Assembly (NCBI RefSeq): GCF_001942495.1
Contig: NZ_MKZS01000001.1
Span: 4,727,035 to 4,762,405, forward strand
DNA length: 35,371 nt
Direction of reading: 5' to 3'
Source: Moorena bouillonii PNG
GTDB taxonomy: Bacteria > Cyanobacteriota > Cyanobacteriia > Cyanobacteriales > Coleofasciculaceae
Position 1 is the first letter of the stretch. Each line of letters opens with the position of its first letter. The position numbers were made by a program, and so were the translations under genes. The notes beneath the pieces were generated by a model. It searched no databases, had not been told where the DNA came from, and worked only from the letters and a program-made list of their open reading frames with translations. Below, one piece after another: positions 16,916 to 25,264 of this stretch.

Positions 16916-19375
16916 CTAATCTTGTTTGATACCAACCATCCCATATCCAGCAATGTTATATGCAGCAATGGTAGACAGAGGCACCTGGTAAAAATACTGA
17001 CGTCGGAACTGTTCTTCCTCAATGGCAGCAAAAAATATTGCGTTCGCGCAGCGTGCGCGTAGCGCAATCGCATCATTTTCAGCAACATTCGTCCGATGGG
17101 AAGACCACTCTTTTGGATGCCAACTTATTTGTACCCCGCAGTCCTGGTAAGAAACCTCAAAACCAATCGCTGATAGGGCATTCAGTCCTAACTCAACAGT
17201 GCGATCGCTTAAATCCAACTTCTCCTGCAATTGCACCAAAGTAGCCCATTGACCGGTGCGACTGAGGAACTTAGCAATTCCTAGCAACTTTTTCCAGGTG
17301 TCTTGGGCAGATAGTTGTTTAGGCCGTGGATATGCGATCGCTAATTGTCGTTCTGCCTGTATCGCTCTCCTACACCATACTTGTAACTCATCCCAACTCG
17401 TCGGACACTCATAAACCATTAGAGGAGTTAAACCTTCAACCTGTAACTCTTCTCCCCGCCAATCTAAAATCCAATCCAGCTGATTAGAGACCTGTAAACA
17501 AGACTGGACAAAATCATTTTCTTGGCAAGGTTGCACAGCAACGAGGCGCACTTCTGGACGTTTTTCATAATTATTATAGTCTAATTCCACAACAGCATTA
17601 CATCTAACTTTAGGGACTTCATCCTGATAATGTCCCCACCAAATTCCAGGAAAACCCATACTCGTAGAGTCATCCCAAATTTCAAATTTAGTTTTAATAT
17701 ACTGTACTTTACGCCCTCTCAAATCCTTAGAATTCCGATTCCACACCTGCTCAAACCAACAGTTTTTAATCAGCAATTTTGGCACAGGATTACCCATACC
17801 ACAAGGTTCCAGGTGTTTCAATTCATCAAATAGTGCTTTGCCCAACTCAGCAACCTTAACCACCAAATCCGCTTCCATGGCTGGCATCATCAAAGCACCC
17901 GTATTCCCTAGTTTTTGTGCCAACTGCTGGTTAATCGCTTCCGTAAATAAAGGAATATTATCCACTGGCAAACTCAACCCAGCCGCAAAAGGATGACCTC
18001 CGAAGCGATGCAACAAATGAGCTTGGGAATTGACTAATTCATAAAGATCAATATTATTAACAGAACGAGCCGAACCCCGTGCTATACTATAGGAGTGTTT
18101 ATCCTCTAAACCTGCTTCTACCAGTTTGCTTTCTCTATCGCTACTTTCAGTACTTAACAAAACTGTACTTAACAAAATCGTCGGGCGTCCGTATTCCTGA
18201 GCAATTTGACCTGCCACTAAGCCTAAAACACCAACCGGCCATTGGGGATCTTCTAGGACAATTACATTAGTAGTAGACAGATCAAGTTGGGCAAGTTTAT
18301 CCTTAACTTGCTTAGTAATATCTTTTTGTAAAGACATGCGGCGGCTATTAGCTAATTCCGTCTCTAAAGCCAGTTGCTCACAACGTTTCTCATCCTTACT
18401 AGTCAGTAACTCAACACAAAATGAAGCATCCCCTTGAATCCGACTTACAGCATTAATTCTCGGGCCAAGTCCGAAAGAAATATCAGTCGGGCGATCGCCA
18501 CTGCGTTTACACAACTGTAACAATCGCGCTACACCAGGACGAGAGCGAGTTTTCAGTTGCTGCTTCAGTTGTTCAATTCCCCGTTGTGCCAGGTAACGAC
18601 AATCTCCAGATAATTCCACTAAATCCGCAATTAGACCAATTGCCACCAAATCCAGCAACCCCTCTAACCGTTGTTGGGGAATATTAGGTAAAACCTGATA
18701 CATCGCTTCCACTAACTTATACGCCACCGCCACCCCAGACAAATGAAATAAAGGGTGAGTGTCAGAAAAATAGCGAGAATTGATGATAGAAACCACTGGC
18801 GGACGGTCATCTGGTAGAGTATGGTGGTCAGTGATAATCACATCTATTCCCAACTGGTGAGCATAATCAATTTCCCTCAGATTCGTGCTGCCAGTATCGC
18901 AGGTAACGATAAGTTTCACCCCAGCAGCATTCAGTTGGTCAATTCCTGGACAATTCAAACCATGGGATTCCGTCAGGCGATTGGGAATGTAGTAACTTAG
19001 CTGTTGGTGCTGCCAGAAAAACTGACCCAGTCCTTCCCATAGGACACTAGTAGCCGTGATTCCATCCGCATCAAAGTCCCCCCATATGGCAACCTTTTCC
19101 CCAGCCTCACGGGCTTGCAGTAGGCGTTTTACAGCCCATTTCATTTCCTGTCCAAAATCGAAAGGGCTGGTAGGTTGATACAAATCTGGGTTTAGGAAAC
19201 CAGCCAGTTGTTTCTCCTCTCGTATGCCCCGTTGCCACAGCAGTTGAGCAGCATAATGTCCCGAAGAGCCATTTGTATGGGATTTGACAGCTTTGAGGAA
19301 CCACTGAGGAAAGTCAGGTGGTGCTAGGACTTGCCATTGGGATTGGGACATGGATTCTGACATGGATTGGGACAT
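16916..19375 (-). CDS. recJ: Single-stranded-DNA exonuclease RecJ
   Basis: RecJ degrades single-stranded DNA 5' to 3' in recombination and repair. The DHH-family motifs are clear: GDFDADG (D100, D102, D104), TDHH (183-185) and the later SRYFSD and DHHA1 region (RFGGHPFAAGLSL). With 819 residues it is longer than E. coli RecJ (577), as cyanobacterial versions with an added C-terminal domain can be. The start could be any of three in-frame ATGs (19375, 19363, 19351), because the N-terminus is a degenerate repeat (MSQSMSESMSQS). Residues about 770-780 (ALRARCANAI) come from a 30-bp palindromic repeat in frame, at the end of the protein beyond the catalytic core. Confidence 0.93.
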   Translation of the reverse strand: MSQSMSESMSQSQWQVLAPPDFPQWFLKAVKSHTNGSSGHYAAQLLWQRGIREEKQLAGFLNPDLYQPTSPFDFGQEMKWAVKRLLQAREAGEKVAIWGDFDADGITATSVLWEGLGQFFWQHQQLSYYIPNRLTESHGLNCPGIDQLNAAGVKLIVTCDTGSTNLREIDYAHQLGIDVIITDHHTLPDDRPPVVSIINSRYFSDTHPLFHLSGVAVAYKLVEAMYQVLPNIPQQRLEGLLDLVAIGLIADLVELSGDCRYLAQRGIEQLKQQLKTRSRPGVARLLQLCKRSGDRPTDISFGLGPRINAVSRIQGDASFCVELLTSKDEKRCEQLALETELANSRRMSLQKDITKQVKDKLAQLDLSTTNVIVLEDPQWPVGVLGLVAGQIAQEYGRPTILLSTVLLSTESSDRESKLVEAGLEDKHSYSIARGSARSVNNIDLYELVNSQAHLLHRFGGHPFAAGLSLPVDNIPLFTEAINQQLAQKLGNTGALMMPAMEADLVVKVAELGKALFDELKHLEPCGMGNPVPKLLIKNCWFEQVWNRNSKDLRGRKVQYIKTKFEIWDDSTSMGFPGIWWGHYQDEVPKVRCNAVVELDYNNYEKRPEVRLVAVQPCQENDFVQSCLQVSNQLDWILDWRGEELQVEGLTPLMVYECPTSWDELQVWCRRAIQAERQLAIAYPRPKQLSAQDTWKKLLGIAKFLSRTGQWATLVQLQEKLDLSDRTVELGLNALSAIGFEVSYQDCGVQISWHPKEWSSHRTNVAENDAIALRARCANAIFFAAIEEEQFRRQYFYQVPLSTIAAYNIAGYGMVGIKQD
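17038..17067. repeat. Palindromic element in frame inside recJ
   Basis: The 30-bp stretch starts TTGCGTTCGCGCAGC and ends GTGCGCGTAGCGCAA, so the two halves are near reverse complements. Its core of 25 bases (17042-17066) is identical to 28817-28841, and one mismatch separates it from the reverse of 16709-16734. In recJ it is read without a stop. Confidence 0.9.
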
Positions 19376-19499
19376 GAACCTGATTTGCGATCGCTTATAG
19401 TTAGTCGAGTTAGTACAAAAATACTAACTTAATCAGACCGACCCATAACCAACTTTATCCAGAACTATTGTTTTGATGCAGTGGCTACTTTCTTGCTAG

Positions 19500-19577
19500 C
19501 ATGCCTATTGCCTATTGCCTATTGCCTATTACCTATTGCCTCTTGCCTCTTGCCTCTTGCCTTTTGCCTCTTGCCTC
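19500..19577. repeat. Heptamer array (tattgcc, tcttgcc)
   Basis: Units of tattgcc change to tcttgcc along the array. Its end overlaps the stop codon of the 19576 gene, so the last codon and stop are set by the repeat. The remainder of the gap to recJ holds a HIP1 site near 19386 and nothing else clear. Confidence 0.85.
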
Positions 19578-20184
19578 ATAGATACTGCTTAAACGGATGT
19601 GCCAATATTCCCAGTATCAGATCAATTTCCTTAATATAATAGTCATCCAAATCAATAAACACCAATTGATTCACCAACTTGATAAACTTCCAATTTGTCC
19701 CAGTAGTTACAGCTCCATAGATAGCATCAATATCGTGATCCTGTTGTTGATTAAATCTCTGAGCTGCTACCATTTCCGCAATGCACTGTCCTAATCCCCC
19801 CTTAATATTTTCATTTTTTGCCTCCACTAGAGTGACAACTGGTGTCCGAATTTCATACATTTCCTTAGAAGCAGTAAGAATATAATCACAGTATCCATTT
19901 AATCCAGTGCCTTTATCGACATTAAACTCAGTTCCAGAAAAAAAACCGATTTGGAAATCAAGCAAACGGCGCACTTCCAGTAAAACCGGAGCAATAACTA
20001 ACTCCGAACGAGCTTTTTCCGTATTAATAGCATTCGTGATCGGTAGATTTTCCTTAAGCGTCGTTTTCAAGTGATCACTCGGCTCGATAGGAGCAATATC
20101 ATTAAATATTGTATCCCCTTCATCAACAAAGAGGTTAAACGTCGTTTGAACTTTGTAGATACTTGTAAAGTCACTATATGCCAT
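19576..20184 (-). CDS. Putative PD-(D/E)XK-fold protein of unknown function
   Basis: The protein has 202 residues. A possible nuclease core is E61 in a helix (KARSELVIAPVLLEV), D100 in GYCDYIL, E121-A-K123 in TLVEAKNENI, then Q133 in GGLGQCIAEMVAAQ. This order (E, D, ExK, Q) is that of restriction-endonuclease-like folds. The rest, such as AVTTGTNWKFIKLVN, fits a two-layer sheet ending. It is a soluble protein with no signal. It opens a block of Uma2-type nucleases but faces away from them. No methylase is nearby. Nuclease activity is inference from motifs only. Confidence 0.65.
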   Translation of the reverse strand: MAYSDFTSIYKVQTTFNLFVDEGDTIFNDIAPIEPSDHLKTTLKENLPITNAINTEKARSELVIAPVLLEVRRLLDFQIGFFSGTEFNVDKGTGLNGYCDYILTASKEMYEIRTPVVTLVEAKNENIKGGLGQCIAEMVAAQRFNQQQDHDIDAIYGAVTTGTNWKFIKLVNQLVFIDLDDYYIKEIDLILGILAHPFKQYL

Positions 20185-20579
20185 GATCTTTATTTATCAT
20201 GTTCCCTATAGCCATTCTAAATCAAGGAAACAGAAACTAATCCTTCATGCTTCATGAAAAAATCGGTCAAGTTTTGGTTAATCCCAATCCTTGACCGAAT
20301 AAATTAACAAAAATTCCACCAGTACAGCTTAGCTGTATCTACATCCACCAGTGGTGGACACAGAAATCATGATTACACTTTGTCAATTGTAGCCAAGGAT
20401 TGAATTCCTCGCAAATTGCTATCTTAATCGAGTAGCAGATATCCAATCAATATACTCATAACCTCACCAGGATTTCCAGTAAGTTGGGGTGTAGTCAATT
20501 AATTTGAGAATTGATTTATAATTGAAATACCAAAACATGTCTATATCCACCCCTCTCCAACAAATCACAAATCAAACCA

Positions 20580-20608
20580 AGCAAAGCTAAACTCAGTTTA
20601 GCTTTGCT
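20580..20608. promoter_or_regulatory. Strong hairpin upstream of the 20654 Uma2 gene
   Basis: AGCAAAGCTAAAC (20580-20592) and GTTTAGCTTTGCT (20596-20608) pair perfectly around TCA. With no T-run after it, a terminator is doubtful. An operator or attenuator 45 bp before the start is possible. The rest of the 469-bp gap (20185-20579) has only small repeats such as CCACCAGTGGTGG at about 20346. Confidence 0.45.
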
Positions 20609-20653
20609 AAGGGTCTAAGTTCACTAAAAAATACCTTTTTAGTAGAGTTAAAA

Positions 20654-21265
20654 ATGGTACAGATACCTGCTATACCTGAAACTGATAACCTACAGATTGA
20701 GTTACCTAGAAGTATAGGATTGTCCATTACTTTAGAACAGTTTGTTGAACTCGAAGCCGCGAATCGAGATTTAAGGCTTGAAAGAACAGCTAAAGGAGAA
20801 TTAATTGTGAATCCACCCACGGGCTGGGAAACAGGAAACCGTAACGGGAGAATCAACCAGCAACTATTTAATTGGGCTGATGTGGATGGTACTGGAATAG
20901 CTTTTGACTCCTCTACAGGCTTTACGTTACCTAATGGTGCAATACGTTCTCCAGATGCATCCTGGGTCAGTCAAAAACGCTGGCAAACATTAACAGATGA
21001 ACAGCTAGTAACGTTTCCTAATATTTGTCCTGATTTTGTAGTGGAGTTACGATCTAGTTCAGACACTCTGAAATCTTTGCAAGATAAGATGGTTGAGTAT
21101 ATGGAAAATGGTGCTAAATTAGGCTGGTTAATCAATCCCCAACAACGCCAGGTGGAAGTTTATCGACCGGGGTTAACAGTAGAAATATTAGATAATCCTG
21201 TTGAGTTGTCTGGTGAAGAGGTTTTACCAGGTTTTTTGTTGGATTTGCATCGGGTTTGGGATTGA
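20654..21265 (+). CDS. Uma2-family (DUF820) putative endonuclease
   Basis: This 203-residue protein has the Uma2 pattern. The N-terminal segment LTLEQFVELEAANRDLRLER-like leads to RSPDASWV (D101) and PDFVVELRSSSD (E131), then KMVEYMENGAKLGWLI and the tail GEEVLPGFLLDL. Uma2 proteins have a PD-(D/E)XK nuclease fold. They occur in tens of copies in many cyanobacteria, with largely unknown roles. The start ATG at 20654 gives a product of usual length. This is one of three Uma2 genes in 3.2 kb, all on the plus strand, but each differs in sequence. Confidence 0.88.
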   Translation: MVQIPAIPETDNLQIELPRSIGLSITLEQFVELEAANRDLRLERTAKGELIVNPPTGWETGNRNGRINQQLFNWADVDGTGIAFDSSTGFTLPNGAIRSPDASWVSQKRWQTLTDEQLVTFPNICPDFVVELRSSSDTLKSLQDKMVEYMENGAKLGWLINPQQRQVEVYRPGLTVEILDNPVELSGEEVLPGFLLDLHRVWD

Positions 21266-21349
21266 CCAATGCCTAAAAGGATTATGGAAAAGGCGATGCT
21301 GGGATTAATGATATAAGCCCCTGACAATTATCCCCATCTCCCCATCCTC

Positions 21350-21545
21350 ATAAGGGTAGGTTTTTTACTTTGACCTCAGGTGTGGGGTGTGGGGCGTGGG
21401 GTGTGGGGTGTGGGGGATAAGAAAGCGATGCAGAGGTGCGACCCGTGGCGAATTAAATTCGCCTACGGAAAGCGCACCATTTGCCGACCCGCGGGGGTTT
21501 CCACGGGGCTTACAAGGTGCGGACGCAGGTTCCGCACACAGACCC
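21350..21545. repeat. STRR array and composite palindromic element
   Basis: A gtggggt 7-bp array (about 21380-21412) is followed by a composite repeat at 21424-21545. The first half is a partial palindrome centred on GCGAATTAAATTCGC with GGTGCGAC and GCGCACC ends. The second half (21493-21541) is the module also found in coaE, reversed. Open frames on both strands cross the element. AAGGGTAGGTTTTTTAC near 21354 recurs near 35324. I see no gene in the 439-bp gap. Confidence 0.8.
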
Positions 21546-21704
21546 AAAACCATGACCGCTCTGCATCGCTTACCAATCTTTTGCTCTGAAAGCTATTTTC
21601 CTAGCACCGTGCTATTGACTTTATTGAGTTAATATGCGTTCCAGATGACTTGTGCAGTTTCTTCGATAGGCTAAAGAGAACGATAAATCTGTGAGGACTG
21701 GGGT

Positions 21705-22226
21705 ATGACTCAGGAATTAATCGATCTCAGAATAAGTATCCTAGAAGGACGCTACGCAGATGCCTTAGCAATTGTAGATGAGTTGGAACAGATGACTAAA
21801 CGCGCAACTCTGCATCAGATTGAATCCTATTTAAACAAGGCATTGATTAACTTGATTAAAAACCAAGTAGAGGAGCGTTTGGCAAATTCTTGGGCAGCTT
21901 CAATTCGTGATTTCATTCGGGAAATCCAAAAACTGAATCTCAAAGATAACCAAAAAACTTATACTATCAATGCTGATCAATGGGAGTCATTGATTGACAA
22001 TGAACTGGAGGCAGCAATTTCCACGGCGAGTGTGGAGGTTCTAAATGGTGCCTATACTCCAGCTCAACTTTCAAAACTAGTAGATAGAGCTCAGCTGAGG
22101 CAAACAACTCAAGATTTGCTGGCTTTGACATACCTCCATTCAAAAAAGGATTTACCTTTATTTATTAATGACTATTTAACTCAATTACCAGGAGGTTCTT
22201 ATTGGAACCAAGATATACAACTATAA
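21705..22226 (+). CDS. DUF29-like protein
   Basis: The 173-residue soluble and mostly helical protein starts MTQELIDLRISILEGRYADA. Helices such as LNKALINLIKNQVEERLANS and the segment SWAASIRDFIREIQKLNL are patterns I associate with cyanobacterial DUF29 proteins, of unknown function. It ends in LPGGSYWNQDIQL. The next gene, Uma2, begins 28 bp later on the same strand, so the two may be cotranscribed. I do not know what it does. Confidence 0.6.
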   Translation: MTQELIDLRISILEGRYADALAIVDELEQMTKRATLHQIESYLNKALINLIKNQVEERLANSWAASIRDFIREIQKLNLKDNQKTYTINADQWESLIDNELEAAISTASVEVLNGAYTPAQLSKLVDRAQLRQTTQDLLALTYLHSKKDLPLFINDYLTQLPGGSYWNQDIQL

Positions 22227-22254
22227 ATCGAGTTATTCACAATCGACAATACCT

Positions 22255-23046
22255 ATGACTTCCCTTCCTTATCGATCACAGCCACTAATTTCACCTCGGC
22301 AAACCTTGCCGACAATGTATGACTTACCCAGCGAAAATCCCAAGGAACCTGGTTTGCCTGACGAATTTCATTTCTTTCAACCCCTACTATTATTGTTAAC
22401 CTTTGCCCCTGCCAAGTCCAACCCAGAGTTAGTCTTTAGTGCAAGTGACCTCAATCTTTACTATGATCTCAACCATCCCGGTTGGTATAAGCGACCGGAT
22501 TGGTTTGGTGTAGTAGGTGTGCCTCGGCTTTATGAAAGCAAAGACCTACGTTTGAGTTATGTGATCTGGCAAGAACAAGTCAGTCCATTTGTAGTGGTAG
22601 AGTTATTGTCTCCTGGCACCGAAGATGAAGATTATGGTCAAACCGTGAGCGCACCGGGAAAACCTCCAACTAAGTGGCAGGTTTATGAGCAGATTTTGCG
22701 AGTACCTTACTATGTAATTTTTAGTCGCTATACCAACGAGTTACAAGGGTTTCATCTGGTTGGTGATCACTACAAACCCGCAGTGCTAAATCAGGGCAGG
22801 TTACTGATGCCAGAGTTGGGATTAAGTTTAGGGTTGTGGCGTGGCAGTTTTCGCGATATCCCCCGATTATGGTTACGCTGGATGACCCTTAAGGGCAATT
22901 TGATTCCTCTAGCAAGCGAGGAGTTGGCACAAGCTCAGCTCGAAGCTATAGAAGCTAAGCTCGAAGCTATAGAAGCTAAGCAACGAGCAGAACGTTTGGC
23001 GGCGCGACTGCGTGAGTTAGGTATTAATCCAGACCAATTGGATTAA
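22255..23046 (+). CDS. Uma2-family putative endonuclease with coiled-coil tail
   Basis: The protein has 263 residues. RPDWFGVVG (D82), SPFVVVELLSPG (E116), KWQVYEQILRVPYYVIFS and the ELQGFHL strand define the Uma2/PD-(D/E)XK fold. The C-terminal tail (residues about 225-263) is a charged helix with a tandem duplication, QLEAIEAKLEAIEAKQRAE, followed by a common end RLRELGINPDQ. The DNA behind it is a 21-bp repeat at about 22938-22980. The tail is a frequent Uma2 appendage and probably a coiled coil. The gene lies 28 bp after the DUF29-like gene. Nuclease activity has not been shown for most family members. Confidence 0.87.
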   Translation: MTSLPYRSQPLISPRQTLPTMYDLPSENPKEPGLPDEFHFFQPLLLLLTFAPAKSNPELVFSASDLNLYYDLNHPGWYKRPDWFGVVGVPRLYESKDLRLSYVIWQEQVSPFVVVELLSPGTEDEDYGQTVSAPGKPPTKWQVYEQILRVPYYVIFSRYTNELQGFHLVGDHYKPAVLNQGRLLMPELGLSLGLWRGSFRDIPRLWLRWMTLKGNLIPLASEELAQAQLEAIEAKLEAIEAKQRAERLAARLRELGINPDQLD

Positions 23047-23118
23047 GTTGTTGTCTGAATGCAGTAGCGAATCGGAGAAACCCCTAGAGGTCGGCGCTGC
23101 ATTGCTGTTAAGGATTTG

Positions 23119-23178
23119 TGCGAACGCGCCCCGCGTGACCTACGCTCAATCCCGTAGCGTGGCCTACGGCCAATCGCA
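23119..23178. repeat. Palindromic element (CCCGTAGCGTGGCCTACGGCC type)
   Basis: GTGCGAACGCGCC... and TCCCGTAGCGTGGCCTACGG lie 25 bp before the next Uma2 start. The GGCCTACGGCCA half is a nearly perfect palindrome and recurs around 26311-26325 and in a modified form at 16801-16842. It forms the immediate upstream region of the 23202 gene. Confidence 0.75.
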
Positions 23179-23201
23179 TTTTCACCACAATCACTGCATC
23201 A

Positions 23202-23858
23202 ATGGCCAGTACTTTTAGTTCAGATGAGGATTCACCTGTTAAAACTACCCAGAGAATTGTCTTACAAAACGTCAGTTGGCAGACGTACAAGGCGCTATTG
23301 GCAGACTTAGGAGATCATCGAGCCTCGCGTCTTGCCTATGCTCAAGGAATGCTAGAAATCACGATGCCCTCAGATCGCCATGAGACATACAAGCAGCTGC
23401 TAGAACGGATGGTGAATACCTTAACCGAAGAACTTAATCTTCGGGTCAAAGGGTTTGCTTCTACAACCCTGAATCGGGAGGATTTAGAGCATGGTGCAGA
23501 ACCTGACTCTTGCTACTACATCGGCAATGTTGACTGTATTCAAGGCAGGACAGTAGATTTAGCAACTGATCCTCCACCAGACTTGGTGATTGAAGTCGAT
23601 ATTACCAGCTCATCCAGTCGGAGATTTGGGATTTACAAGCAGATAGGAGTGCCTGAAGTTTGGCGTTATATAGGACAGACTGTAGAAATTTACCGGCTGC
23701 AAAATGGAGACTATGTTCGTTGTCAGGACAATTTCACCTTTAATATTCTCTCTGTAGAGATTATCAATCAGTTTTTGCAGCAGGCAGAAACCCAGGATGA
23801 TACTACCATGATTTTAGCTTGGCGTAAATGGGTCAGGGAAAATCTACCAGAAGATTAA
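23202..23858 (+). CDS. Uma2-family putative endonuclease
   Basis: This protein has 218 residues. EPDSCYYI (D102), PPDLVIEVDIT (E131, D133), K146 in FGIYKQIGVPEVWRY and the terminal VEIYRL strand form the Uma2 core. A tail after about residue 190 is unlike its two neighbours. The start is ATG at 23202, preceded by the palindromic element at 23119-23178, so the repeat may carry or disrupt its promoter. It ends opposite the convergent RHH gene. As for other Uma2 proteins, the function is unknown. Confidence 0.88.
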   Translation: MASTFSSDEDSPVKTTQRIVLQNVSWQTYKALLADLGDHRASRLAYAQGMLEITMPSDRHETYKQLLERMVNTLTEELNLRVKGFASTTLNREDLEHGAEPDSCYYIGNVDCIQGRTVDLATDPPPDLVIEVDITSSSSRRFGIYKQIGVPEVWRYIGQTVEIYRLQNGDYVRCQDNFTFNILSVEIINQFLQQAETQDDTTMILAWRKWVRENLPED

Positions 23859-23909
23859 CGTTGCGGCTAAAGTATTTGGTTTTTAGGCGTTTTTGAATAC
23901 TCTATTCAG

Positions 23910-23940
23910 CAATGCCTTAATGAGGATTATTAAGGCGTTG
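23910..23940. terminator. Hairpin between convergent genes
   Basis: CAATGCCTTAAT (23910-23921) and ATTAAGGCGTTG (23929-23940) pair, with one wobble, around a 7-base loop. It lies between the ends of the Uma2 and RHH genes and could terminate both. There is no T-run on either side, so confidence is low. Confidence 0.4.
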
Positions 23941-23964
23941 CCTAATCAACCGTTGGTGTGGAGA

Positions 23965-24129
23965 TCAAGAATCTTTGTCCCATTCAACACCTTCTTTCTT
24001 GGCCTCGGTAACAGCACGTTCTAGAAGGTAAGCAGCAAGGTTTGATAGAGGCCGTCCATCGTAATCAGCCCATCGCTGTAAATCGTCTGCAATCCGGTCT
24101 GGTAAGGTTACTTGTATACGTTTGCTCAT
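23965..24129 (-). CDS. 54-residue CopG-like ribbon-helix-helix protein
   Basis: The reverse strand encodes ATG to TGA, 54 codons, starting MSKRIQVTLPDRIADDLQRW. A beta-strand (RIQVTLPDRI) is followed by helix IADDLQRWADYDG and then helix LSNLAAYLLERAVTEAKKEG, the RHH order. The first strand of such a dimer reads the DNA major groove. The gene is divergent from the 330-aa gene (24247) with 117 bp between starts. It could control that gene, itself, or be the antitoxin of a lost partner. No toxin follows it. The ORF is short but the fold pattern is strong. Confidence 0.82.
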   Translation of the reverse strand: MSKRIQVTLPDRIADDLQRWADYDGRPLSNLAAYLLERAVTEAKKEGVEWDKDS

Positions 24130-24246
24130 AATCTCTATTATAAGTTCACCTGTTATTTGATGTCAAATTTTACCTTATTTGTACTTAAAACGTATCTTTT
24201 ATATACATAATAGTATAATATTGATGTAATTACCAGCAAGTTTCCT

Positions 24247-25239
24247 ATGGTAGAAACAGTTAGAGACAAAAGCGATCAGCCTCCTAGCTATCAGCAAGCT
24301 TTAGACGAATTCGGCATCACACAACTGTTGTCCCATTTAAAGCACTACGGCGATGCCGACTTCAATGCAGAGTCAATGGATATAGAAGAACCAGAACTAA
24401 AAACTTTAGCTACCGTCCTAATCCAGCACCTAACTGAGAATCTGACCGGAAAACTGATAGCCAGTTATTTAAATACCATCCGCCAGGTAGACTCAGATCT
24501 ACTGTTTGACCCCATTAAAACAGAAATTGCGCCACCATCAATAGACCCCCCAGCTACCTGGAACCCTACAGCAACACCCCGTTATCAAACAGGCTCACCC
24601 ATTAGGTGGCGACCTCTAAACGGTCAAATGGACTGGGGTGTTGTGATTGGATTCTTTTACGCCTACGCCAGGCATCAATGCCAATGGGCAATTTGTTACC
24701 TGATCTGGCTTGACAAAGACTCCCCTAGTGCGGCTTGGATCGTTGCTGACACCGCTTGGGAAGAAGACATTGAACCTCGGCATCCTAAGGGTACGCTAAC
24801 AACCAACTATAGAGATTCCTATTCTTGGACTTGCACTGAGGCTTTTGGTCCTAGAAATTATTTGAAATCACCCAATGTGTTACGAACTCCCTCTGGGAGA
24901 TACCGTTTCGATGATCAATATAGAACCTCTCCCCGGACTCTAACTCAACGAGAGCAAGATCTAATTGAACTCTACAGCAACTGCCAACTGGGTATGACTC
25001 CTAGAAAATTCTATCATAAATGGGATGTGAATTACGAACAAATCGCTAGTATCTGCTCTCGCTCAACTGCCACCGTTCAGCGCTGGTTTTCCAGCGGTCA
25101 CAACTATCGCCGTCCCCAGCCAATTGATTTGCGCCATCTTGCCCTGATGGATTTTCTCTTGGAGCATTTTGAGGAGATTCCCCAGGTAATTAGGAATTTG
25201 CTATGTCCTTATGATCAACAGCAAATCGGGGATGGGTAA
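24247..25239 (+). CDS. Unknown protein with possible C-terminal HTH (330 aa)
   Basis: I do not recognise the family. Residues about 1-95 are helical and acidic. Residues 110-175 are a Trp/Tyr-rich block (RWRPLNGQMDWG, FFYAYARHQCQWAICYLIWL). Residues about 225-290 end in a putative helix-turn-helix (LTQREQDLIELYSNCQ, then YEQIASICSRSTATVQRWFS), where a sequence of this form normally binds DNA. The last 40 residues are helical. The start is ATG at 24247, with the divergent RHH gene upstream. It could be a regulator or a replication or transposition accessory protein. No catalytic motif supports either. Confidence 0.65.
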   Translation: MVETVRDKSDQPPSYQQALDEFGITQLLSHLKHYGDADFNAESMDIEEPELKTLATVLIQHLTENLTGKLIASYLNTIRQVDSDLLFDPIKTEIAPPSIDPPATWNPTATPRYQTGSPIRWRPLNGQMDWGVVIGFFYAYARHQCQWAICYLIWLDKDSPSAAWIVADTAWEEDIEPRHPKGTLTTNYRDSYSWTCTEAFGPRNYLKSPNVLRTPSGRYRFDDQYRTSPRTLTQREQDLIELYSNCQLGMTPRKFYHKWDVNYEQIASICSRSTATVQRWFSSGHNYRRPQPIDLRHLALMDFLLEHFEEIPQVIRNLLCPYDQQQIGDG

Positions 25240-25264
25240 TGGTTATATCAAGTCTGCTTGAATA

